Source: Firmicutes bacterium UBA2530 (lineage in GTDB: Bacteria; Bacillota; Clostridia; Tissierellales; Sedimentibacteraceae). Taken from it: a stretch of DNA of 9,740 bases. Positions 1 through 7,238 of this stretch are shown piece after piece (within the stretch, counting starts at the first letter, position 1; each line of letters opens with the position of its first letter). The translations under genes and the position numbers were made by a program. The notes below the pieces were generated by a model. The model did not search any database and was not told the origin of the DNA. It saw only the letters and a list, made by a program, of their open reading frames with translations. Location: assembly GCA_002340985.1 (NCBI GenBank), contig DDNC01000014.1, positions 156,795 to 166,534 of the forward strand. Direction: 5' to 3'.

Positions 1-48
1 AATTACATGGTATTATTATTTTTAAGCATTTAATTTATTAATTCTTTC

Positions 49-77
49 TTTACTAATTTACTAACTTCATTTACAAT
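49..77 (+). promoter_or_regulatory. possible weak sigma-A promoter ahead of the PHP phosphatase gene
   Basis: Bases 1-105 hold no gene and are very AT-rich. A TACAAT at 72-77 lies 17 bases after TTTACT (49-54), which matches four of six -35 consensus bases. A perfect TATAAT overlaps it at 77-82 but has no recognisable -35 at normal spacing. In sequence this AT-rich, chance hexamers are common, so this is only a candidate. Transcription could also enter from upstream of the window. Confidence 0.25.
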
Positions 78-105
78 ATAATTACTCAAACAATGGAGAA
101 GTTTT

Positions 106-948
106 ATGAGACTGACAAACTTACATACTCATACCACATACTGCGACGGCAGCTGCGGCGTGGAAGTAATGATACAATCGGCAATTAAGAAAAATTTTAA
201 ATCAATAGGAATATCTTCGCATGGTCCCGTGCCATTTGACACCTCATGGAATATTGACAGAAGTCGCATAGAGAATTATATTGAAGAAGTTTCTGTAATG
301 AAGGTAAAATACAAAAATGAAATAGATGTATTCCTGGGAATGGAGCTTGACTACATACCTGAAATCGGATTCGGACATATTCCCGAAGGATTGACAGACA
401 AACTGGATTATTATATCGGTTCCGTGCATTTTTTAGGGACTATGAAAAATGGAACCATGTGGACTGTGGATTACAGCAGTGATGAGCTTGTTGACGGAAT
501 TGATGATTCATTTAACGGAAATATAAGAAGTGCTGTTGAAAGCTACTACGGACTTATATCAGAGATGGCAGAAAGATACAGGCCGACCGTTATAGGACAC
601 ATTGACCTTATTAAAAAGACCAACGGAAACAACGCCATATTTAATGAGCATGAGGACTGGTATGTCAATGCTGTGGAAAAATGCTTGGATTCGATTAAAA
701 GGTCAGGCTCCGCCATTGAAATAAATACTGGTGCCATTGCGAGAGGATATACAAAGGAGCAATACCCTTCAACACATATTCTGAGAACTGTAAAGGAAAA
801 GGGCATACCGATTACAATTAATTCGGATGCACATACTGCTGAAGGTATTGACTGCAAGCTTTCTGAGATGTATGTATTGGCTATTTCAACAGGGTTTAAA
901 AGTGTAAGATGTCTCGGAAGCAATGGATGGATGGATGAAGAAATTTAA
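106..948 (+). CDS. PHP-domain phosphatase, histidinol-phosphatase (HisJ/HisK) family
   Basis: This 280-residue protein is a PHP-superfamily metallophosphoesterase, most like the HisK-type histidinol-phosphatases that hydrolyse L-histidinol phosphate to histidinol and phosphate in histidine synthesis. The metal ligands are visible in order: HTH at residues 7-9, Asp14, His39 (SSHG), Glu80 (GMELDY), His108 (GSVHFLG), His165 (IGHIDL) and the DAH motif at 241-243. The length is that of the whole family, so the gene looks intact. The ATG at 106 follows GGAG at 95-98 by seven bases. No other his gene is in the window, so the substrate is inferred from family resemblance. A related small phosphate ester is possible. 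A promoter for the next genes starts directly after its stop codon, so it is probably a separate unit from the PTS genes. Confidence 0.85.
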   Translation: MRLTNLHTHTTYCDGSCGVEVMIQSAIKKNFKSIGISSHGPVPFDTSWNIDRSRIENYIEEVSVMKVKYKNEIDVFLGMELDYIPEIGFGHIPEGLTDKLDYYIGSVHFLGTMKNGTMWTVDYSSDELVDGIDDSFNGNIRSAVESYYGLISEMAERYRPTVIGHIDLIKKTNGNNAIFNEHEDWYVNAVEKCLDSIKRSGSAIEINTGAIARGYTKEQYPSTHILRTVKEKGIPITINSDAHTAEGIDCKLSEMYVLAISTGFKSVRCLGSNGWMDEEI

Positions 949-951
949 GTA

Positions 952-980
952 ATGAAAAAAATACATATATGTGTTATAAT
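952..980 (+). promoter_or_regulatory. sigma-A promoter, extended -10, for the PTS operon
   Basis: A perfect -10 TATAAT at 975-980 is preceded by TGT (972-974), giving an extended -10. ATGAAA at 952-957 matches four of six -35 bases with an exact 17-base spacer. It lies in the 73-base gap between the PHP gene and the EIIA gene. A 10-base palindrome (ACATATATGT, 963-972) falls in the spacer. It is too simple in sequence to be called an operator. No terminator separates the upstream gene from this promoter. Confidence 0.6.
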
Positions 981-1021
981 ATATTAGTTAATTGTACTTT
1001 AACGCATGAAGGAGTGAAATT

Positions 1022-1420
1022 ATGATAAATATTTTACTTGTAACACACGGAAATTTCGGAAAGGAATTATTGAAAAGTTCTGAGCTTATCATAGGGCCGG
1101 TAGAAAATGCGGAAAGCATATCATTTCATCATGGTGAGAGCTTTGATTCTCTCTTGAAGAAAGTTGAGGAAGCTGTGAGCAGAAATTCAGAGGAGGATCT
1201 GATTGTTTTTACGGATATGTACGGAGGAAGCCCTTTTAATGCTGTGTCAAGAACAATGAAAAACAATAATTTTTATCATATCACGGGAATAAACTTTCCG
1301 TTGTTTATAGACATAGCCGTAAACAGAGACTCATACACCTTAGAGGAAATAGCGGAAAAAATAATTAAAAACGGCAAAAAAAGTATTGTGTTTGTAAACG
1401 AAAAGTTTATGGCAGATTGA
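1022..1420 (+). CDS. PTS mannose-family EIIA component
   Basis: This 132-residue protein is the size of a free-standing mannose/sorbose-family EIIA domain. In that family EIIA takes phosphate from HPr and passes it to EIIB in the cytoplasm. The N-terminus ILLVTHGNFG places the phospho-accepting histidine at His9. The family hallmark TDMYGGSPFNA occurs at residues 64-74, with Asp65 as the conserved acidic residue near the active site. The start is well set by AAGGAG at 1009-1014, seven bases before the ATG. It is the first gene of a run with the EIIB and EIIC-EIID genes. The sugar cannot be read from this subunit. Confidence 0.92.
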   Translation: MINILLVTHGNFGKELLKSSELIIGPVENAESISFHHGESFDSLLKKVEEAVSRNSEEDLIVFTDMYGGSPFNAVSRTMKNNNFYHITGINFPLFIDIAVNRDSYTLEEIAEKIIKNGKKSIVFVNEKFMAD

Positions 1421-1430
1421 CGGAGGAATA

Positions 1431-1892
1431 ATGAGAAACATTGTATTGACCAGGATTGATGACAGACTTTTGCACGGTCAGGTGGTGGTTTCCTGGATAC
1501 CTTATCTTCAGGCAGATGAGGTCGTTATAGTGGATGATGAATATGCCGGTGATGAATTTATGTCTTTATTGATTAAAAATGCCGCACCCGACAATGTTAG
1601 GGTTCATATATTCACCGCAGAGAAGGCGGCTGCTTATCTCAAGAAAGAGGATGAAGGAGCCAGGATTCTGCTTTTGGTGAGAAACGTCGTGTATTTAAAG
1701 ACTCTTACAGAAGTGGGAGTTAAGCTGAACAAAATAAATATAGGGAATTCCGGCGGAGGTGCCGGCAGAGAAAAATACTATAATACAGTCCATTTCAGCC
1801 ATGAGGAATTGAGCATAATGAGAGACATTGCGCTGAACACAGAGGTTGAAATAAGGATGCTGCCTAAGGACAAGGCATTGGCTTTCAGTTAG
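1431..1892 (+). CDS. PTS mannose/sorbose-family EIIB component
   Basis: This 153-residue cytoplasmic phosphotransfer protein fits the mannose-family EIIB fold. The N-terminal motif RIDDRLLHGQV puts the phosphorylated histidine at His15, which accepts phosphate from EIIA and passes it to the incoming sugar. NIGNSGGG at residues 103-110 matches the conserved loop of the family. The length is close to the usual 155-165. The ATG follows CGGAGGA (1421-1427), directly after the EIIA stop, leaving a 10-base gap. EIIA and EIIB are separate genes here, unlike E. coli ManX where they are one protein. Specificity among mannose, fructose, sorbose, amino sugars or others is not determinable. Confidence 0.92.
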   Translation: MRNIVLTRIDDRLLHGQVVVSWIPYLQADEVVIVDDEYAGDEFMSLLIKNAAPDNVRVHIFTAEKAAAYLKKEDEGARILLLVRNVVYLKTLTEVGVKLNKINIGNSGGGAGREKYYNTVHFSHEELSIMRDIALNTEVEIRMLPKDKALAFS

Positions 1893-1901
1893 GAAATTAA
1901 A

Positions 1902-3344
1902 ATGACTATTACAGAATATTTTTTATTGAGCCTTTTATATTTTTGGGCCAGCAGTACTTCACTTTCGTTAGGTGTAGGGTATTATACCGTATACAGACCA
2001 GTTCTTTCAGGGCTGTTGGCAGGAATAGCTGTAGGAGATCCTTTTACGGGGATGGTCTCAGGTGGAGTTGTAAATATAATTTACATAGATTTTGTTTCAA
2101 CCGGAGGTTCATTTAAAGGAGATCAGTGTCTTACAGCAATAATTGCCGCTTTGATATCAGTCATGCTGAAGCTGTCTCCATTGGAAGCGGCTGCGGCCGC
2201 ATACCCTTTTGGTTTTTTGGGAATATTAATTTGGAAGTACAGGCTGAATATTAATTCGCTGTTTGTAAAAGCATATGAAAGCAAGCATGAAAATGGGAAA
2301 AAGCCAAGTATAAGCCTTTACGACGGCGTATATCCACAGCTTACATTGTATGTAATGAGCACTGCGGTTATACTGTCGGCAGTATCTTCAATGTTTTTAC
2401 TTAAATCTGTTCTGGTAAGCTTCAGAGGCGCACTGTTTATTGCAGGGCTTTTTCTTGTTTATATGTCCGTATGCAACGTCCTTGTTAAAATTGGCGGCAA
2501 ACGCGGCATTTTGCTGTTTGCAGCATCATTTATGCTGACATTGGAGACAGACCCCGATTCGAATATTTTGTTCGGGGTGTTTATGATGATTACGTTTGTT
2601 ATAGCAAACAAGGATTTGTATTTTAATCGCATTGACAGCTCAAAGGACGGAATTATAGGCAAGAAGGACTTAGTATATTCCTGGTTTATCTGGATGAACT
2701 ATTCTCACTCATGCTACAGTTATGACAGACTTCAGGGAATGGCTTTTGCTCACAGCATGAAAAATATTTTCAGAAAGCTGTACGGAAACACGGAGGCCGC
2801 ACATGATGCAATACACAGACACAGTGAATTTTTCAATACAGAACCGAATATGGGAACGCCCATACATGGATATATAATTTCAATGGAAGAGCAGCATGTA
2901 CAGGATAATGATACAGCTGGCATAATGTTTATGAAAAAAGGAATGATGGGAATTGCAGCAGGCCTGGGGGATTCATATACTCAAGTTGTCCTTACGCCGT
3001 TGTATCTTTCAATGTCCATAATGCTCTGTATGGATGGAAGCTTTTACATAGCACTAATACCAATGTTAATGCTGACCTTTACAATATTGACACTTTCATA
3101 CAATGGTTTTATGAAAGGATATTATGATGGAAAGGAAAGTCTGATTGAAAGAATAGATATAGTTAAAAAAAGCAGGCTTAAGATTTATTTTCCATATATA
3201 TTTGCAGGAATATTAGGAGTTTCTGTTGGCAAACTATTAATGCATGACAGCGTTATGAAAGATTTGACAATTCATGCGGCTGTTGGTATAATTTCAATTG
3301 TGCTCGCAGCTTTAAAGAAAAGAAGGAGCTTAAAATTTCAATGA
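1902..3344 (+). CDS. PTS mannose-family EIIC-EIID fusion permease
   Basis: This 480-residue membrane protein carries both membrane subunits of a mannose-family PTS in one chain. Residues 1 to about 237 resemble EIIC: hydrophobic helices and the RPVLSGLLAGIAVGDPFTG segment (32-50), equivalent to the RPL/V-x-G-LVGLLLGD region of the family. From about residue 255 it resembles EIID: KKDL, then YDRLQGMAFAHSM (274-286), a GNTEAAHDAIHRHSEFFNTEP segment starting at 295, SMEEQ (327-331), GMMGIAAGLGDS (347-358) and C-terminal helices. These two subunits are normally separate proteins of about 250-280 residues each, so both halves are slightly short. After GLGDS the usual aromatic-rich stretch is replaced by YTQVVLTPLY. 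The ribosome site is modest (AGGA, 1891-1894). There is no frameshift or internal start signal at the junction. The gene overlaps nadD by ATGA at 3341-3344. Confidence 0.85.
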   Translation: MTITEYFLLSLLYFWASSTSLSLGVGYYTVYRPVLSGLLAGIAVGDPFTGMVSGGVVNIIYIDFVSTGGSFKGDQCLTAIIAALISVMLKLSPLEAAAAAYPFGFLGILIWKYRLNINSLFVKAYESKHENGKKPSISLYDGVYPQLTLYVMSTAVILSAVSSMFLLKSVLVSFRGALFIAGLFLVYMSVCNVLVKIGGKRGILLFAASFMLTLETDPDSNILFGVFMMITFVIANKDLYFNRIDSSKDGIIGKKDLVYSWFIWMNYSHSCYSYDRLQGMAFAHSMKNIFRKLYGNTEAAHDAIHRHSEFFNTEPNMGTPIHGYIISMEEQHVQDNDTAGIMFMKKGMMGIAAGLGDSYTQVVLTPLYLSMSIMLCMDGSFYIALIPMLMLTFTILTLSYNGFMKGYYDGKESLIERIDIVKKSRLKIYFPYIFAGILGVSVGKLLMHDSVMKDLTIHAAVGIISIVLAALKKRRSLKFQ

Positions 3345-3934
3345 AAAATGTCGGAATTATGGGAGGGACTTTCGATCCCATCCATCTTGGTCATCTCGTG
3401 GTTGCCAATGAAGTGTTGAATATTTATAATTTAGAGAAGATAATTTTTGTACCTGCTGGGAATCCTCCTCATAAAACAAGAATGGGTGCCAACTCAGCTG
3501 AAAGATATATGATGGCTAATTTAGCCACCATGTCCAATGACAGGTTCACAGTATCTGATTTTGAAATAACCAAGGACAGCAAATGTTATTCGGTTGATAC
3601 GCTGAGAGAATTTCGCAAATTGTATCCCGAAACCGAATTTTATTTCATAACCGGTACTGATGCGGTTATTGAACTTCCTAACTGGCATGAGCCGGAGGAG
3701 CTTATGAAGCTCTGTAAATTTATTGCTGTTTCCCGTCCCGGTACACAAAATTTGGAGCAAAGGATACAGGAAGTAGCAGAAAAGCTGAACGGGCACATAG
3801 AAATTCTTAAGATTCCCATGTTGCAGATTTCTTCCACTGACATAAGAGAAAGAATCAAAAATGGGATGTCCGCTAAGTATATGCTTCCTGAAAGCGTGGA
3901 GCGATATATATATAAAAATAATTTATACAGGTGA
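3341..3934 (+). CDS. nadD: nicotinate-nucleotide adenylyltransferase NadD
   Basis: This 197-residue enzyme joins ATP and nicotinate mononucleotide to give deamido-NAD and pyrophosphate, a step common to NAD synthesis and salvage. It has the nucleotidyltransferase N-terminus GGTFDPIHLGH (residues 8-18), with the HxGH signature at 15-18 that binds ATP phosphates. It also has NPPHK at 41-45, GTDA at 105-108 and the C-terminal ISSTDIRERI (163-172), which corresponds to the family's ISSTxIR motif. The length is typical. The ATG lies inside the stop of the PTS permease gene (ATGA), with AAGGAG at 3323-3328, a rather long 12 bases upstream, which suggests translational coupling. The next gene, yqeK, is its usual partner. 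Confidence 0.95.
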   Translation: MKNVGIMGGTFDPIHLGHLVVANEVLNIYNLEKIIFVPAGNPPHKTRMGANSAERYMMANLATMSNDRFTVSDFEITKDSKCYSVDTLREFRKLYPETEFYFITGTDAVIELPNWHEPEELMKLCKFIAVSRPGTQNLEQRIQEVAEKLNGHIEILKIPMLQISSTDIRERIKNGMSAKYMLPESVERYIYKNNLYR

Positions 3935-3937
3935 CAT

Positions 3938-4441
3938 ATGGGTATAGATGAAATGAAAAGAATGCTTGAGGATCTCAATCCCGGCATTTACTGCCACTGC
4001 ATACGGACAATGGAAGAGGCTGCAAGGCTTTCGGAGCGTTATGGTGAAGATACAGAAAAGGCAAGGATAGCCGGATTGCTGCATGATTGCGGAAAAAAGA
4101 TGGTAAGGGGTAATGATAACCTCACTCATTCAAAAACCGGTGCTGCTATGGCCAGGGATATTTTCCATGTGAGTGACGAGGATATATTAAATGCAATAGC
4201 TTATCACACCACAGGAAGGGAAAATATGTCCATGCTTGAGAAAATAATTTTCATAGCGGATAAAATAGAGCAGGGTCGCAAATATAAGGGCGTTTCCAGG
4301 CTGAGAAAAGCTTCTTACGAAGATATTGACAGAGCAATCATAATGTCCATAGAAAGTACAGTGGAATATGTCAAGATGAAAAATGCTGAGCTTGACGATG
4401 ATTCCATAAAGACGTTAAAGTTCCTTAAGGAGGCAAAATGA
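3938..4441 (+). CDS. yqeK: YqeK-type HD-domain diadenosine tetraphosphatase
   Basis: This 167-residue HD-superfamily hydrolase follows nadD, as yqeK does in many Firmicutes. Family members split Ap4A symmetrically into two ADP and use an iron centre. The visible metal-ligand candidates are His20, the HD pair His49-Asp50 in AGLLHDCGK, His64 (LTHS), His90 (AYHTTG) and Asp108 (FIADKIEQGR). The length and motif order match a complete protein. The chosen ATG at 3938 sits three bases after AGGTGA (3929-3934), which is tight. The alternative ATG at 3953 has no better site. The gap to nadD is three bases and the 3' end overlaps rsfS by ATGA. Confidence 0.93.
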   Translation: MGIDEMKRMLEDLNPGIYCHCIRTMEEAARLSERYGEDTEKARIAGLLHDCGKKMVRGNDNLTHSKTGAAMARDIFHVSDEDILNAIAYHTTGRENMSMLEKIIFIADKIEQGRKYKGVSRLRKASYEDIDRAIIMSIESTVEYVKMKNAELDDDSIKTLKFLKEAK

Positions 4442-4806
4442 ATCAAATCCATAAAAAAATAGAAGCAATATTAATGGCATGTGACAATAAAAAAGCGTAT
4501 AACTTTACGGTGCTGAACGTTTCAAAAACCAGTTCCATAACTGATTACTTCATTATTTGCAGCTGCAACAACGAAAGACAGACAGTTGCTGCGGCAGATG
4601 AGGTTTTAAAAAAATGTGCCGAGCAGGGAATAGATTTTTACTACCGTGAAGGTTTTGATACAGGAAGATGGATACTTCTTGAAACAGATGACATTATTGT
4701 TCACATCTTTCACAGAGACGAAAGAGATGTTTATGATTTGGAATCGCTGTGGATGGATAACAATTCACTGGATGTTGAACAATATGGAATAAAGAATTGG
4801 AAGTAG
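4438..4806 (+). CDS. rsfS: ribosomal silencing factor RsfS
   Basis: This 122-residue protein belongs to the RsfS/Iojap family, which binds ribosomal protein uL14 on the 50S subunit and blocks subunit joining when nutrients are scarce. The signatures are visible: SSITDYFII (residues 32-40), then GRWILLETDD (76-85) running into IIVHIFHRDER, and YDLESLW (99-105). The length is typical for Firmicutes. The ATG overlaps the yqeK stop, and AAGGAGG at 4427-4433 lies inside the end of yqeK. The order nadD-yqeK-rsfS is a widely conserved cluster in this phylum, which supports all three assignments. Confidence 0.95.
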   Translation: MNQIHKKIEAILMACDNKKAYNFTVLNVSKTSSITDYFIICSCNNERQTVAAADEVLKKCAEQGIDFYYREGFDTGRWILLETDDIIVHIFHRDERDVYDLESLWMDNNSLDVEQYGIKNWK

Positions 4807-4815
4807 GAGGATACT

Positions 4816-5202
4816 ATGGCAAATACAGCAATACAAACAAGCAACGCACCGGCAGCGGTCGGACCTTATTCACAGGCTATAAAAGCCGGAAATACAATTT
4901 ATGTTTCAGGACAGCTTCCGCTTAATCCTGCAACAGGAGAGCTATATAAGGGCGGAGATATCAAAGAGGAAACAAGAATTTCTCTTATGAATGTCAAGGC
5001 TATACTGGAAGAAGCGGGAGCATCTCTGAAGGATGTTGTTAAATGCACAGTGTTTATAAAGGACATGAACCAGTTTGGATTAATTAACGAAATGTATTCT
5101 GAGATTTTCGGTGAAAGCAAGCCTGCAAGGGTTTGTGTAGAAGTAGCAAGGCTTCCGAAAGATGCAAACGTGGAAATAGACGCTATTGCAGTAATTTGGT
5201 AA
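4816..5202 (+). CDS. ridA: RidA-family enamine/imine deaminase
   Basis: This 128-residue YjgF/YER057c/UK114 protein matches the RidA subfamily. RidA speeds hydrolysis of the reactive 2-aminoacrylate and related imines released by PLP enzymes such as threonine and serine dehydratases. Diagnostic features are APAAVGPYSQA (11-21), YVSGQLPLNP (29-38), the carboxylate-binding Arg105 in KPARVCVEVARLPKDA, and Glu120 in VEIDAIA. A trimeric cytoplasmic enzyme is expected from the family. The start is well supported by TAGGAGG at 4804-4810, which overlaps the rsfS stop. It is the last gene of the run and is followed directly by a strong terminator. Its link to the nadD-yqeK-rsfS cluster is positional only. 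Confidence 0.93.
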   Translation: MANTAIQTSNAPAAVGPYSQAIKAGNTIYVSGQLPLNPATGELYKGGDIKEETRISLMNVKAILEEAGASLKDVVKCTVFIKDMNQFGLINEMYSEIFGESKPARVCVEVARLPKDANVEIDAIAVIW

Positions 5203-5236
5203 ATAAAAAATTCAGGGTGACCTGAATTTTTTATTT
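5201..5236. terminator. bidirectional intrinsic terminator between ridA and dacF
   Basis: The arms 5201-5216 and 5221-5236 are exact reverse complements (16 bp) around a GTGA tetraloop (5217-5220). The stem core is TTCAGG/CCTGAA, followed on the + strand by TTTTTTATTT. The A-rich left arm supplies the same U tract for transcripts from the - strand. It starts one base before the ridA stop is fully cleared and ends four bases from the dacF stop, so it can serve both convergent genes. Confidence 0.9.
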
Positions 5237-5240
5237 ATTA

Positions 5241-6527
5241 TTAGCTGCTATATTTTCTGCGTCTTTTTTTTCTGTTTATTCTTATGCGTATGTCGTTGTA
5301 AATCTTGAATATGAATAGTACCGCAAGTGCAAAAATCACTATGTAACCTACGAACTTCAGTATTGATAAAAATAATCCTCCGCCGGACTTTTCAACCAGC
5401 GTGCTTTTTACCGGTGTTGGAGTTATGAGATTAACCGTACCGATTACTTTGCCGTCCATGAGGTATTCTATTTTTCCCACAATGTCGTCTTTGCTCAAAG
5501 GGAGCACAAGGTCGTTGATTGTAACCTTTGACTCGATTTTATCGGGGGATGAAGTTTTTACAATAGTGGAAAAGTCACTTTCTGTTATTGCCGAAATTTC
5601 TCTGCTGTCGCCATTTTCAATCTTTATGTTTTTTACAAATGTATTTTTTGTTATAAGTGTTTCAACCTTGTATTCATTAAAACCAAAGTTGAACAGATAA
5701 TGTGCATCCTGGTACATTTCGAGGGATACACCGTTCATGGCTACTGCAATGAGCTCAGTTCCATTTTTTTCGGCACTTGCAACCAATGTGTTGCCGGCTT
5801 CCGGAGTGTAGCCTGTTTTGACCCCTGTGGCATATTCGTACAGGGGACTTATGTATACTCCGTCAATATATATCTGGTTTTGTCCCGTGTTGTATATGAG
5901 TCTGTTCAGGTTTGTGAAATACCTTACCTCGTCCTTCTTATTGGTTGGCTGTATTTCATATCTTTTAGTCTGCACTATTTTCCGGAAGTCCTCGTTTTTC
6001 ATTGCATACCTGGTTATGGCTGCAAGGTCCGCCGCGGTGGTATAATGATTCGGGTCATGAAGTCCGTGAGGATTTACGAAATTCGTGCTGTAGGCACCCA
6101 GCTCTTTTGCCTTCTCGTTCATCAGCCTTACAAACTCTTTTTCGCTTCCGGCGTAATGCTTTGCTATGGCTAATGCGGCATCATTGGCTGAAGGCAGCAT
6201 CAAAGCATAAAGCATATCCTTAAGAGTGAGTATCTCCCCCGGCTCCAGAGCTATATGGCTCCCGAATATTTCATGTGGAGTGTCGTCGTCCACCTTGATG
6301 ACATCGGACATTTTCCCCATTTCCAATGCCAATATGGCCGTCATAATTTTCGTGAGGCTTGCCGGATACATTTTTTTGTCCGGGTTTTTTCCGGCCAGTA
6401 CGGTTCCGGTGGCGGAATCAATTAAGATTGCTGCATCGCATAATAAACTTGGTTCTGCATATGCTTTGTATGAATTCAAAATTAAGACAGAAAACAGCAA
6501 TATACATGCAATTACTTTTTTTATCAT
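5241..6527 (-). CDS. dacF: D-alanyl-D-alanine carboxypeptidase, DacF/PBP5 type
   Basis: This 428-residue class C low-molecular-weight penicillin-binding protein trims the terminal D-Ala of peptidoglycan stem peptides outside the membrane. Numbering from the ATG at 6527, the active site motifs are SLTK (Ser57 nucleophile, Lys60), SAN (113-115) and KTG (237-239). A signal peptide spans about 1-24 with likely cleavage after AYA. A C-terminal PBP5-like beta domain follows, then a hydrophobic segment near 386-407 and a basic tail (NRKKRRRK), so the C-terminus is anchored by a membrane helix. The frame can be read from a TTG at 6548, but AGGAG (complement of 6535-6539) lies seven bases before the ATG at 6527, which decides the start. 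dacF is often near sporulation genes; none is seen here. Other paralogue names (DacA, DacB) cannot be excluded. Confidence 0.93.
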   Translation of the reverse strand: MIKKVIACILLFSVLILNSYKAYAEPSLLCDAAILIDSATGTVLAGKNPDKKMYPASLTKIMTAILALEMGKMSDVIKVDDDTPHEIFGSHIALEPGEILTLKDMLYALMLPSANDAALAIAKHYAGSEKEFVRLMNEKAKELGAYSTNFVNPHGLHDPNHYTTAADLAAITRYAMKNEDFRKIVQTKRYEIQPTNKKDEVRYFTNLNRLIYNTGQNQIYIDGVYISPLYEYATGVKTGYTPEAGNTLVASAEKNGTELIAVAMNGVSLEMYQDAHYLFNFGFNEYKVETLITKNTFVKNIKIENGDSREISAITESDFSTIVKTSSPDKIESKVTINDLVLPLSKDDIVGKIEYLMDGKVIGTVNLITPTPVKSTLVEKSGGGLFLSILKFVGYIVIFALAVLFIFKIYNDIRIRINRKKRRRKYSS

Positions 6528-6558
6528 CTGCAAACTCCTATTATACAAATCAAGTAAT

Positions 6559-6587
6559 AGTATAACAGAAAACTACCTCATTGTAAT
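6559..6587 (-). promoter_or_regulatory. sigma-A promoter for dacF, extended -10
   Basis: Read on the - strand, TATACT (6564 to 6559) is preceded by TGT, giving an extended -10. ATTACA (6587 to 6582) matches four of six -35 bases at 17-base spacing. It is about 30 bases upstream of the dacF start. It diverges from the comEA promoter, with the two -10 boxes about 55 bases apart. Confidence 0.6.
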
Positions 6588-6596
6588 TAAAAATTT

Positions 6597-6624
6597 TTGA
6601 TTTTTTACTGAATTAATGTATAAT
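6597..6624 (+). promoter_or_regulatory. sigma-A promoter for comEA (and possibly the sel genes)
   Basis: A perfect TATAAT at 6619-6624 follows TTGATT (6597-6602), which matches four of six -35 bases, with a 16-base spacer. It lies about 40 bases before the comEA ATG. As no terminator separates comEA from selD, transcripts from here could run into the selenocysteine operon. Confidence 0.55.
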
Positions 6625-6665
6625 GTATGTGAGGTATGTCTAATAATTGCAAAAATGGGGGTTTT

Positions 6666-7238
6666 ATGGACAATCGTGTTTACAGAAAAGGACTTGCGGT
6701 TGTTTTAGTCATTGCATTGGTAATTATGACAGCTTTGGGGATTAAGCTTGAACGCAAGGAAAAGGAGCTTATGTTTACAGGTTATGAAAATGTTGAGAAT
6801 GCTGCGGTGAAGACGGAATCAGAGGATTCGAGCGGCTTCATCTATGTGGATGTGGACGGAGCGGTGAACAATCCCGGCGTATTCCGCTTGGAATCCGGCA
6901 GCAGGGTCAGTGACGCCATAGAAATGGCAGGAGGGCTTAAGGAAGATGCCCATACCAAGAGTTTGAATAAGGCGAGAAAGCTTACAGACGGGGAAAAAAT
7001 ATACATACTGACAAGGGATGAGGCTTCAAATGCTTCCGAAGGCAATGGGCTCATAAACATAAATACGGCTTCGGCAAATGAACTGGATTCACTTCCGGGC
7101 ATCGGACCTGTTTATGCACAGAGGATTGTTGAGTACAGAAACAAAAGTTTGTTCTATTCAGTGGAAGAAATAAAAAATATCGAAGGAATAGGTGAAAAAA
7201 CCTTCGAGAAAATCAGAGATTATATTACAGTTGATTAA
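6666..7238 (+). CDS. comEA: ComEA-like DNA-binding competence protein (SLBB plus helix-hairpin-helix)
   Basis: This 190-residue protein has the full ComEA layout. There is a single membrane helix at about residues 9-27. An extracellular SLBB domain spans about 58-116 (FIYVDVDGAVNNPGVFRL, then SDAIEMAGGL). A C-terminal DNA-binding pair of helix-hairpin-helix motifs follows: NINTASANELDSLPGIG (131-147) and IKNIEGIGEKTFEKI (169-183). In competent bacteria ComEA binds incoming double-stranded DNA outside the membrane for uptake by ComEC. The start at 6666 has GGGGG at 6656-6660 just ahead. An in-frame ATG at 6636 would add ten residues but has no such site and puts hydrophilic residues before the helix. 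The usual partner comEC is not adjacent; the sel operon follows after 18 bases. DNA uptake is a family-based inference. Confidence 0.88.
   Translation: MDNRVYRKGLAVVLVIALVIMTALGIKLERKEKELMFTGYENVENAAVKTESEDSSGFIYVDVDGAVNNPGVFRLESGSRVSDAIEMAGGLKEDAHTKSLNKARKLTDGEKIYILTRDEASNASEGNGLININTASANELDSLPGIGPVYAQRIVEYRNKSLFYSVEEIKNIEGIGEKTFEKIRDYITVD

Noticed and set aside
546..923. 125-codon open frame on the - strand inside the PHP gene
   Set aside because: It is a shadow of a gene with all its metal ligands intact. There is no independent start signal or recognisable domain.
963..972. ACATATATGT palindrome in the PTS promoter spacer as an operator
   Set aside because: A ten-base alternating purine/pyrimidine palindrome in AT-rich DNA is easily due to chance. 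It has no second copy in the promoter and no adjacent regulator gene.
5700..6173. 157-codon open frame on the + strand opposite dacF
   Set aside because: It lies wholly antisense to a well-supported dacF. Its translation has no recognisable domain and is Cys/Tyr/Val-rich, as expected of a shadow frame, and I see no ribosome site for it.
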